Below are positions 50,501 to 59,900 of a stretch of DNA of 64,000 bases, piece after piece (positions within the stretch are counted from its first letter, which is position 1; each line of letters starts with the position of its first letter). The notes under the pieces were generated by a model. The model was not told the origin of the DNA. It did no database searches and saw nothing but the letters and a program-made list of their open reading frames with translations. This DNA comes from Sebastes aleutianus. Its lineage: Eukaryota; Chordata; Actinopteri; Perciformes; Sebastidae. The position numbers were made by a program, and so were the translations under genes. The stretch spans positions 9,921,741-9,985,740 of the forward strand of contig CAKAKS010000001.1 of NCBI GenBank assembly GCA_916700875.1. The letters are read 5' to 3'.

Positions 50501-53500
50501 TCAAATATGTATAGGTCTCAGCCATAGACTGTATATAAAGATAGATGACGCATCTCCACTTCCTCCCACTATACAGAAGTTAAGCCAAAATAACCCAGAT
50601 ACGGGAGCTGCCAGTCATTCAGAGCCAGAGTCTGCGCAGTAGTGATCGGGCAGTGGAGCCGCGGTATCGAGATCAGCTGCCAATCATGACGTCTCGACCA
50701 CCTTTTTGTAGCATCAAATAACTAATTAAAACCATACTCATCAAAATATAAACACTTGAACATACACCAGCGTGATAAGAACTATGTAAAATGACAGAAA
50801 CCATCTTTGGGGAAAATGTATTTGACGTGTACTTTGACTTTTTAGTTTGGCCCATGTCCCATCCACTAACAGGTGGAGGCGGGCTTTATGACCTATACTG
50901 CAGCCAGCCACCAGGGGGCGATCCAGATGTGATCGGCTTCGCTTTTGGAGACCTGTCATGTAGTTCATCTTTATATACAGTTTATGGTCGCAACAAATGA
51001 AAAAACAGTTTTTTTGTTTAGTTGCCAGGTGACAGAGTAAGTAAGTGAGTCACCTCAGACTTCTGCCATTTATAAGTTCACATAATTGTTTCAATCATAG
51101 CACAAGTTTCCTTTTGGGATCGTTATTTCACATTATAACATTTTACTTTTAGAGTAGAGACATGCAGATGTTATTGAGCTTCTAATAAATTAAGAAAATT
51201 CACAAAGTGAGCATGGGATTTGGGAGATATTAAGGAAAATCCTGTCAGGAATTAGTTTAGTAAATTTAGACAGAGACAGAAAAAATAACTGTAATATGAT
51301 ATGTAATATGAAAATGAGGATTTGATTATTTTTGCCTCATTTATGGAAGACTTGTAAGAAATAATTGAGGGGAAAAATCTATTGGGACACTAACTTCAAA
51401 ATAAATATTTTCATATGATGTTTTTAGAGAGAGAGACGTTGGAGGTTTTCTCAGTCACACAGCTTCAGTATTCAGCCACAGTTGTTGACAGCTTCAGTAT
51501 TCAGCCCGCGAGGGTCAGTTCAGGATAAGTAAGTGTCTCTCTACAATATGAATAGATGTGTTTTGTTATTTTGTTATTCAGTATCAAACAAACCAATGTA
51601 ATAACTTCACTATATTCACTTCAATTGCGTCTTTGACGAGATGAATTTCTCATTCCATATTTATGAATTTATTCATAAGGAACTTGAATTGGAACAAACA
51701 TAAATAAAGCTGTGGCACTATGACCTCAATGGCTGATTGAACAGTTATATCCAAACTATTTTAAAGTATGTATTTTCCATTTCCTCACTCTGCTATGTTT
51801 GCTTCTTCATGATCATGGGATGAATGTTAAAAAATTCTCAGGAGATGTTTCCTCAATGCCAAAACCTGATCAGAGATCCAGGCCTTCCACACAGGAAACA
51901 AGACATCTATTCAGCCAAAAAAGTCATTTAGGAAGAATTTGTGGAATCTGATACAGCCCGGGGATGTTGTAACTGCACAAAAGCAAACTGAAGGACAGAA
52001 AAGTTGCAGATGTTTTCACATTCGGAGAAATATGGAATAAATCAAAAGCTGTTTGTCAATGTCACAGTAAGTTGAAACTTTTCAAAGTGCTTCCGTTACC
52101 TGCAGCAAGAAGTCAAACAGAGCCAGTTTACTCCACTCGTAGTGATGAACTGTGGAGCAGCCGGAGTCAGGCTTCGGGCTGATGTTTTTATGCCAACACC
52201 TCTGTTTCAGGGAGCTCTGGTACTCCCCCCATGTTAACCTCACGGTGGACCAGCCTGCAGCAAGGCCTTCTGGGTAGAGAGATGCATCCCATGACACCAC
52301 TGGACAGGGCTGGCCATCTAAAGAGAGAGGATAGAAGGATTATATGGTCCGGTTTCAGCAACTCTTCAGAGTTTTTTAACCTATTTCTATTTAGGAAAAG
52401 CTCACTGAGCTAATGCATTACTGTACACTTTATCAGTGGTTAACACTACACCTACACAGCATAACCTCATCCTTTCACCCTGGGTAATTAAGCAGAACAA
52501 CATTCATCATGTTGCACAGCATTGACTTTAAATCAGACTCCAAGAAACACCATGTTGTGTTATCTGAGGTAAAGTGGAAGAAGCAAAATGTTTTTGTTTC
52601 TTTTGCCGATGTAAAAACAGACGCGGATGGAATAATGATAATAGAGAATAAAGGAGAGTGGACAGTGGCTCTCTGTCACCTGTTGTGTATATATATGCCC
52701 CGGAGTTCACACCCGTTGGAAGAGCTCATTAAAGAGTTTTCTGCCATTCTCAACGTTTTGGCAAAGTTTGACTTTATACCCTCAACTACCTGCCTCATTA
52801 CAGTGGTATTCTGCCATTGGAAATATGTTAATATTGTTTATTGCTTATTTTGGCCAGCTTGAATATGTCTGGACTGGCTCTGCTCTCTATCTGGTCTCCT
52901 AGGATACAGTCCTGACTCATGTGGTCTTGACAACACTCCCGACACTCAGAAAAATGTGCAGGCTGAGTTTCAGTGTGCGGCTCAAAAGCACCACTAGACC
53001 ACAACTTCAGAGCACCTGACTTATGACATTCAGTGACTCGAGTGGGTTAAAACAACACATTAAAAAGGTGTGTACTGTATGTATTATAATGGCTTTACCT
53101 CCAAAGACCCCTTAAATCTATGACAAAGCTGCACACATTCACTTCAGCAGGGTATTATTCCAGTCTGTTTCTCCACAGAACTGATTACAGTGATGTGATG
53201 TTGAATCTGCAATTTGGACCTGAGTGCATAGAAATGAGTTCAACTCTGAGGAAGGAAACCAACCAATCAAGTTAGAAAATGTCATTCATTTCCCCCAGAC
53301 ATATCCACCCTCCCTCTAATTACAAACATTCACTGCTTACAACGAAACACTCACAGTTATGGATTAACTTGGCTTTAAAAGTACTCCATACTAACTTTTA
53401 TCCAGCTTTGGTCACAAAATAAGAAACCCTTGTTGCCCTCTTATCTGTTGGGCATAACCTACCATGTAAGAAGCTGAACTTCCTGCTGACAGCTGGTAAA

Positions 53501-54342
53501 GTCCTATTGAGCCCCAGCACCCTGTCCAGATGGAAAGCAAACACCTCAGTGGTGTCCACTGGGCTGCTGATGACTCCACACTGTCCTCCACATACATTGT
53601 CCCTTTGTTGTGTGAGTTTTGGGTTGCTCACTGAAACGCTCGTCTCGCCCTCAAACATCAGAAGTGACTGAGAGTCTCCACGAGAAACTTCTTTGATGCG
53701 CAAAACTTTGGCATCCGCAAGAAAGCGCATGGCCTCCACGTCCTGCTGGCTGAACCACGGCGGTGCCTTCTGGCTGTAAATCCGGATAGAGCTGATGTGA
53801 GAGTCTGCCTCTTCGTCTGTATGGATTATTTCCAAAGATTTATAATAAACATCCCTACTTCCTCCCCAGGAAGTCTTGGGTGCAACGTTGCGCATCATTT
53901 GACGCTCCAAAGTGCCAAGTTTATTGTGCGTAAAAGCTGAATCAACCTCCTTATTCCTTCTCACCTTTCTCCTCAGTTTTGGTCTGATTGTAGCCCGGAT
54001 ATGTGCAGGTTTCAGGCGCTTAGTCTTCAGCGTTATGTAAACCACATTGGATCGTGTTGGGTCCACAGAGTTCGCACCAGTCTGCAAATCCACAAGGTCT
54101 GGCAGCGCATCACTGATATCCAGATTATACAATCCACGGGTGGTGTGTCGGTACTTGTCTTTGTCAATCCTTCTGTGCGGCTGCTGCGAGTATCCAACTT
54201 GTGAAACCACCACCAACAGATAGACAACACACGCGCTCCCAATGATCAAACTCCTGTTGGAAAGAGGGCACCTCCGAAAGCTGCTGGCCAGTCTGAGAAA
54301 AGGGAAGAGGAAGAGCAGCCAGTGAAAGCGAGACTTCCCCAT
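47388..54342 (-). CDS. gask1b: gask1b: Golgi-associated kinase 1B (FAM198B), complete, 4 exons
   Basis: The spliced coding sequence is 54342-53463, 52317-52100, 49805-49597 and 47595-47388 (880+218+209+208 = 1515 nt, 504 residues plus TGA). All introns have GT-AG ends and the frame is kept across every junction. The start is fixed by an in-frame TAA directly before the ATG. Residues 1-30 are short and basic. A hydrophobic segment near 31-50 fits a type II signal anchor, and another hydrophobic patch lies at 6-19. A basic, poorly conserved stalk follows to about 190. The conserved C-terminal kinase-like (FAM198/GASK) domain contains CCGFRPR (375-381), HDPRHLVF (405-412), NKGFFDR (415-421) and YWESQGGRQGI near the end. 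Human GASK1B is of similar length (about 519). GASK proteins reside in the Golgi and are related to secretory-pathway kinases; catalytic activity is uncertain. The head-to-head neighbour tmem144 supports GASK1B over GASK1A. Confidence 0.93.
47596..49596 (-). other. gask1b intron 3
   Basis: About 2.0 kb between exons 4 and 3, with GTAAGT donor and CTCCAG acceptor. Apart from a partial copy of repeat family B at its upstream end (about 49010-49420), it is unremarkable non-coding DNA. Confidence 0.85.
49010..49420. mobile_element. Repeat family B partial copy in gask1b intron 3
   Basis: Carries ACTTAGTTACTTTAGGAAAA, GTCATGATTGCCTTTAAAAT, AAGTAAAATACGTA and CGCATTATCGTGTCATTTAT, the last close to a family terminus. 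It is interrupted by unrelated sequence near 49130-49310. Confidence 0.5.
49597..49805 (-). CDS. gask1b: gask1b exon 3
   Basis: Encodes residues 367-435 plus two bases. It starts IHNRLDQSCCGFRPR and runs through HDPRHLVFTNNKGFFDR to LLQGIKE. The acceptor is TTTCAG and the donor is GA|GTAAGT. This is the most conserved part of the kinase-like domain. The FFDR-NEDNLDF segment probably lies in the active-site or metal-binding region by analogy with related secretory kinases; that placement is inference. Confidence 0.95.
49806..52099 (-). other. gask1b intron 2
   Basis: About 2.3 kb, with GTAACG donor and TTTCAG acceptor. It contains a nearly complete miniature inverted-repeat element at 50522-50988. 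A short direct repeat (ACAGCTTCAGTATTCAGCC, near 51459-51505) sits in its middle. Nothing in it looks coding. Confidence 0.85.
50522..50988. mobile_element. MITE with 23-bp TIRs in gask1b intron 2
   Basis: Begins CCATAGACTGTATATAAAGA and ends TCTTTATATACAGTTTATGG, nearly perfect inverted repeats. An internal CAGCCACCAGGGGGCGATCC word is typical of a widespread percomorph element related to the ends of family D at 29 kb. Confidence 0.87.
52100..52317 (-). CDS. gask1b: gask1b exon 2
   Basis: Encodes residues 294-366, beginning DGQPCPVVSWD and ending HHYEWSKLALFDFLLQ. The acceptor is TTTAG and the donor is CAG|GTAACG. The first codon is split with exon 1 (G|AT = D). The run KQRCWHKNIS contains a possible N-glycosylation site. 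The LTWG, CW and EWSK-ALFDFLLQ motifs are hallmarks of the FAM198 family. Confidence 0.94.
52318..53462 (-). other. gask1b intron 1
   Basis: About 1.1 kb, with GTAGGT donor and TTTAG acceptor. It contains an open frame of 117 codons on the opposite strand (52509-52862) that resembles nothing I know and has no supporting splice or composition signal. I treat it as chance. Confidence 0.85.
53463..54342 (-). CDS. gask1b: gask1b exon 1 (coding)
   Basis: Encodes residues 1-293 plus one base. It holds the cytosolic tail, the signal anchor and the basic luminal stalk. The region around residues 176-290, from the YKSLEIIHTDEEADSHISSI motif onward, begins the conserved part and includes a possible N-glycosylation site, NRT. 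The exon ends CAT G followed by the donor GTAGGT (53462-53457 on the minus strand). Reading through the donor would give an unrelated tail of 20 residues, so the splice is needed. Confidence 0.93.
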
Positions 54343-54602
54343 TTAGAACTTATGGTGCTCTCATGGTTGAGTGTCTTTTTTTTAGCCAAACTCAAACCTG
54401 CTGGGAGGAGCGCACAACTTCCCAAACTCATTTTTGGAAAGGGAGGATTTGTGGCCACTAGTGTACAGAGACAACTGCGTATAGGGGATGGACCAACAAC
54501 ATGAGGCGACTTGAGCTGTTTTTGAACTTATAATCATATATGGTGAAATACATAAATGACACCTGGATGTAATTCAGTTCACTTCATAGCCTGCATCAGC
54601 CT

Positions 54603-55075
54603 GCATATGCTGCTGAAACTCATTGAACACCCAAAGCATGATATTTCTGTTTCCAAATGTTATCAAAGGTTCTGCAAAAGTTATAAAAAGTAGCAAATAA
54701 AGTTGTCATATAATATGTTGGATATCCTCCCATGGAAATCTTCCAGCGTGAATACAAATATTAGGGATATTTTTTAATAGATATTTATTTTTTTATTTTT
54801 TTATTATTATTTGTAATTATTATTATTATTTTTTTAAATTGCATATGCTGCTGAAACTCATTGAACACCCGCTGACAAAGTTGTTTCTGTTTCCAAATTT
54901 GATCAAATGTTCTGCAAAAGTACTCAAGTTATAAAAAAGTAGTAAATAAAGTTGGCATATAATATGTTACATATCTTCCCATGCAAATCTTCCAGCATGA
55001 ATACAAATATTAAGGATATTATAGCAGTTTTTCATTTTTTAATAGATGTATATTTTTATTTTTTAATAAAATAAA
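54603..55075. repeat. Two-unit tandem duplication, period 238 bp
   Basis: The motif GCATATGCTGCTGAAACTCA occurs at 54603 and again at 54841. After each copy the same order of blocks follows: TTCTGTTTCCAAAT, TTCTGCAAAAGT, ATAATATGTT, ATCTTCCAGC, GAATACAAATATTA and an AT-rich tract. The two units have diverged by scattered substitutions and small indels. It lies 260 bp upstream of the gask1b start codon. Confidence 0.85.
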
Positions 55076-55550
55076 TAAAAATCATAGAAGTTGCTTAAAT
55101 GTCATACGAATTATTGGTTGACGGACACTCATCTTTATGAGGACATTGTAGACTTGATGGTGACATTAGTTGATTAAAGTCAAGTACAGATGTTAGAGGT
55201 GAAGGTGGTTATTTAAGTTGAAGTAATTAGAACATTTCATCCATTATACATCAATGCGTTTTAGGCGACATCTGCTGGCCTTCATTCTTAATTGGCTTGG
55301 TGCAGACTATTCACATGAGAAGGGAGACAGAAAGCAGCAGGAAACGAATATCTCCTCCTGTGTGAGGGGAAATGCAGACTGGTTGCAGGAGTCCATGTAG
55401 CTACAGGATTTCCTGACCTGAATAACAACATGTTTAAATATAGAACTATTGTGCTGTGGCCTCAAAAGACTACTGATAAGTAGATACCAGATAAGTGCTG
55501 TCCTCCTGAGCACGACAGGCGAATGAGTTCCTCCTGAGTCTTTAAACCTG

Positions 55551-55866
55551 CAGAGGTGGAAGAAGTATCAGATGTTGTACTTAAGTAAAAGTATCTCAGT
55601 GTGTAGAAATACTCTGCTACAAATAAAAGTCATGCATTCAAACTTTTACTTAAGCCTCAACATTTATTTAAAGAACTAAATGTAAAAAAAAAAGTCATGC
55701 AGAATGGCAAACTTCAGAATAATTATATTATTGTATTGTATTGATGCATTAATGTGTTCATCACTTTAATGTCAAAGCTGGTAAAGGTGTAATTAATTTA
55801 AGCCTACTTGATATACCTTATGCCCTGGGTAGCTCAAAATAAAGTTTTTATCTATGATATTACATA

Positions 55867-55915
<49 letters not shown>

Positions 55916-55967
55916 TGTATTATTATTATTATTATTATTTTTATTATTTTTATTGTTGTTATTGTAA

Positions 55968-56031
<64 letters not shown>

Positions 56032-56229
56032 CTGAAAATGCAAAGTAACTGAAGACATTGAATTATTGTGGTGGAGTAAAATTTAAAATATTTCCCTCTT
56101 TAACGTGGTGGAGTAGAAGTATAAAGTAGCAGAAAATTTAAATACTCAAGTAAAGTACAAGTACCTCAAAATTGTACCGTACAAAAGTGCAGTACTTGTG
56201 TGAATATACTTAGTTACTTTCCACCACTG
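55551..56229. mobile_element. hAT-like non-autonomous element (CAGAGGTGGAA termini)
   Basis: Begins CAGAGGTGGAAGAAGTA and ends CTTACTTTCCACCACTG, so the termini are inverted (CAG(A/T)GGTGGAA). The internal ACTTAAGTAAAAGTA and AGTACAAGTACCTCAAAATTG segments match a very widespread teleost MITE. No clean 8-bp target duplication is left; the flanks share only TAAA. An ATT microsatellite has expanded inside it. Confidence 0.7.
55867..56031. repeat. (ATT)n / (TTA)n microsatellite
   Basis: Roughly 165 bp of nearly pure ATT triplets with a few interruptions (TTAATTGT, TTGTTGTT) inside the hAT-like element. It yields an apparent polyisoleucine open frame on the minus strand that is an artefact. Confidence 0.95.
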
Positions 56230-56768
56230 TAAATGACCATATTGAGATAATTTGTTTGTTGCTTGTTTGGATTTTACATTAATTCTGCACATCTAAATAT
56301 TTACCCCATGAGTACAAACATGAGAGTACAACCCAAAAAATTAATTAATTTACACTGTGAGGTGAAAAATAGCTACCAGTGTTTGAATCCCTGTTGTCAT
56401 GTCTCCACTGCAGCCTGTTGTGTGTCAGATTGAGTGATTAGATAATTGGGCAGCACCTGGCTGAGTGTCACTGCACTGCAGACGCACACTCACACACACA
56501 CTGGGGCCTCTAGCTGTTTTTAACACCGTGCACCGGCTACATCATTGAAAAACAAATGTTTGGTTTTAAAATGCATGAAGCAAAATACCTTCCTTTGCTT
56601 TTATTTGTTGCCACATTATTGATGGTGAGCTGTCGCAGCACTGAACATGCTGCTGAACAAGGTACGTGGACCAGAGTTTGTCTGTGATGAATGTGAGGAC
56701 GCCTGAGGCCGCTGTGTAGTCCAAAATCAACAATGTTGGGTGTTTGTTTTGCTTTAAAGCTCTTCCAG

Positions 56769-56936
56769 GTGCGAAAGGTGGCGAAAATGCTGGAGCTGGC
56801 AACTTGGAAACATTTGATTTCCACATGAACTCAACCAATATGACTCATTTCATCTACGGAATTACTGCAAATACGATTGCTGTGCTGTTGTATGGAAGCA
56901 ATTTTGTTCCTATCAAAAGAATAGAGGCAGGAGATG
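56769..56936 (+). CDS. tmem144: tmem144 first coding exon (with 5' UTR part)
   Basis: The acceptor TTCCAG ends at 56768 and the donor GTAAGC starts at 56937. Translation is placed at ATG 56825 (MNSTNMTHFIYG), which aligns with the vertebrate N-terminus. It encodes residues 1-37 plus one base, including helix 1 and YGSNFVP. Two possible N-glycosylation sites (NST, NMT) lie in the first six residues. The 56 nt before the ATG hold a short upstream ORF. At least one upstream non-coding exon is implied but was not found. Confidence 0.85.
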
Positions 56937-59900
56937 GTAAGCACACTGCACTTGATTTTTCTTTAAATATTTTCATGTAAAGAAGTTGTTAAATCTGAGG
57001 CCTATATGACAATTAGCCTGTGCTCTGTTTCCAGGTATGTTTTTCCAGTGGGTGTACTGTGCATCGATATGGGTTGTATCTATGGGTGGAGACGTGATAC
57101 TTCAGTCGCCTAAATTCTACCCTTTTGCAATGCTCGGAGGTGTCATCTGGGCCACAGGTATTATCTCATGAAAGCAAAACTTCAAACCTAAATCATTCTT
57201 CAAGTGTGTTGAATGTGGGCTAGTCTCATTGGAGAAGGTCTCCTTCAAGTGTAGATGTGTCGGACGGCAGCAGATGGATTCCAACACTGCTTAAAGAGAC
57301 TTAAAGACTCCATCTGCTGCAGTCCATCTTAAAAATGGTGGTGGGGATACTGTTCCTGTGAGAGATGACGAACTATACTTCATACACTCTCCAGTTTATT
57401 AAGTACACCTGGCTAAAACAACACTCTGTAGAGGTCTTTCAGGTCATATATAGCTTTTGGCTGATTAACGTTAAAACATTTCCCATTACCTAAAAACCTT
57501 GTGCAGTGCAGTCTTTGCCACTGCTGACTCTGTTTGTCATAAGACCTGCATGTTGCTTACATTTTCTCCCATGTCATCTACAGGAAATATAGCAGCTGTT
57601 CCAATTGTTAAAGCAATCGGCCTCGGCCTTGGGACTTTAATTTGGGGCTCTTCTAGTTTGTTGATGGGCTGGGCCAGTTCAAGGTGAGTCGGATAAATCG
57701 CCACGTTCTCATCCCAACTTGTCACATGCTGACGCTTTGGAGTCACTTTTTAAGGCACTGGGACAAACAACATGTTGGTTTCACACGGAACACAAACAGC
57801 GGTCTCCTGGATGAAAACCCCATTTGTTGTACCCACTATTTTTTGCTGTTAAAGCTACATCACCACACTCCGACCACTATCTCTGAGCCTTTAATATTGA
57901 TGCGAATGGGTTTACATTGTAGAAAGTCTGGTGCATCAGATGCTAAACTGTCTTGTGCATCGGTATCATAGGCTGAGAGGCGTGACAAGATGAAGTGAAC
58001 TGTAACTTTAAAAAACGTCATTCTGGGACACATGCGTATGGAAGAAAAAGTTGTTGGGTCCTGTAGGAAAAATGTCACTCCAGTGTTCTTTTAATTTGCC
58101 ATCATATCAAAAGAAAGTGAGTGAGTATCTGACTACTGACTGTCTTCCACAGGTTTGGTTGGTTTGGGGATGCTCAAGATGTCTCCAGGCCGATCTTAAA
58201 TTATTGTGGAGCTGGGTTGTGTCTGCTCAGGTAAACTGTGAATTTGGATGTAAAGCATCTCACCTTCTTGCCAGTGCAATAATTTAATATACAAGAACAA
58301 AAAACTGTAGCGTCTCATTTTGAGTTTAGTTTTTTTGGATATCAGATGACAGATATGACTTTCGTGTTTTGTTCCAGTGGCCTGATCTTCTTCTTTGTGA
58401 AAACCGACGTGGCGCTGCATCCCAACTCCGAATCGATTCCATTACTTCTCGACAGGGTGAGCATCGATTGGATGTTGGTTTACTTTTCTCACCTGTTTTG
58501 TCATTTCTGACATCACACTCAAACCGAATATGAATTTACCAATATTTTCTCAAGGGCAATCAATTCCTGCCACTTGGTTTCTCAAAGTGATGTCATTGTG
58601 TTGTTTTGTGTGTTCTGATGGTGCCGTCGTTTTCAAAAGACAATATGACTTTATATCAGGATGTTGATCTTTTCTGCAGAGAACAAATTCAAGCAGCTAC
58701 GGTTCAAGTTCCTCCGAGTTCTGGATCGATGTCATTGGACCGAAGACCAGGCGCTTTGTGTGAGCTCAACTCATTTGGCTTTCAGTGAGCTATGTGCACA
58801 AATGTAGTTCTTGCAAGCTAAAAGACAAGGGAAGGTTTATGAAACATTGATTTTGATTAAATTATCAATAGAAATGTTCTTCTAGCTCTAGGCTTTCACC
58901 AGAGGCCTTACTCAGTCAACAGCTGCTGGCCAGCTTGGTTTTAAATGTAACATGACTGGGGAAATGGGTTGCAGGCTTGCAGCAGCCAAATAATACAAGA
59001 AGCATGGGAAAATAAGGTCTCAATGAAATGAAGCAATCAAACAGCAGAAATCATTGAATTAATGCTGCAATCATAGCGATAGACTTTAAAAACTACAAGC
59101 AAGCTAGCGTCAGTATTGTAAGTGATGCACAGCCTCCTTTATCCACTTTTAAATTTCTTGCTAAAAAGGAAATAGGTGTACACATCCCAATATACAACCT
59201 GGTCTCACTCACATCTCGTCAAATAACGTCACTTTGTCAGTGCCCCTCCGCGTCTGAAACAATGCATAGAGGCACCCTTTAGCTTCTTTATGCAATGCAC
59301 CGGGCTTTCAACTAACTCCAATGTAAATCCATCTGTGACATTATTAAACACTCAGTGCAACTGACGTAGTATAAAGTGCAAGATAGTTTGCTTTGGGCGG
59401 GTTGGATGGGTCAAATAAACAGGACTTTCACCCGCTGTTCGTATCTCGTGTGAAAGTAAAAGTCAACGTATTTTGTCACGTCAGTTGTGAGTCACTAGGC
59501 ATGTGAGTTGTTAGTCAAGTTAACGTCAACCATGATCTTTTCCTAACTCCACCTAAGTGGTTTTGTTGCCTAAACGTAACTTCCTGGGAAGTTTATTTTG
59601 AAAAGACACTATGCATGTAATGAGCGTACATTGACACGCCAGACACATCCAAAACTGATGCTAGAAGGGGTACCTAGAGAGTCATAGTTTGAAGCTCAGG
59701 GGCCACTGACCTAGCTTCGGTATTTGACGAGTTGGGAGTGAGAATCTGTTGCAATATGCGCATATTCAATAGTCAAATTTAGCGAATTCAACGATGTGTC
59801 AGTGGAGGTTTAAAATCCAGCCATCATTCATTTTCTGAGTGTCACTCTTCCATTAGAGGCTGCCTGCTGGCTGTGATGTCGGGCCTGCTGTACGGGTCCT

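Larger units (their letters stand above)
54343..56768. promoter_or_regulatory. Shared head-to-head promoter interval of gask1b and tmem144
   Basis: The start codons of gask1b (minus, 54342) and tmem144 (plus, 56825) are 2.5 kb apart and divergent, so both promoters and any non-coding first exons must lie here unless a first exon lies outside it. I could not identify a TATA box or CpG island with confidence. The interval contains a 238-bp tandem duplication (54603-55075) and a hAT-like element with a long ATT microsatellite (55551-56229), so the ancestral spacing was shorter. The segment 54343-54510 is probably gask1b 5' leader. Confidence 0.6.

Noticed and set aside
52509..52862. 117-codon frame in gask1b intron 1
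   Set aside because: Opposite strand, no domain; the intron's splice sites and gask1b frame are unambiguous.
53398..53462. Continuation of gask1b exon 1 to an in-frame stop
   Set aside because: The last 20 residues do not match the family, whereas splicing at 53463 restores the conserved DGQPCPV segment in exon 2.
55852..56058. Polyisoleucine frame
   Set aside because: Translation of an ATT microsatellite.
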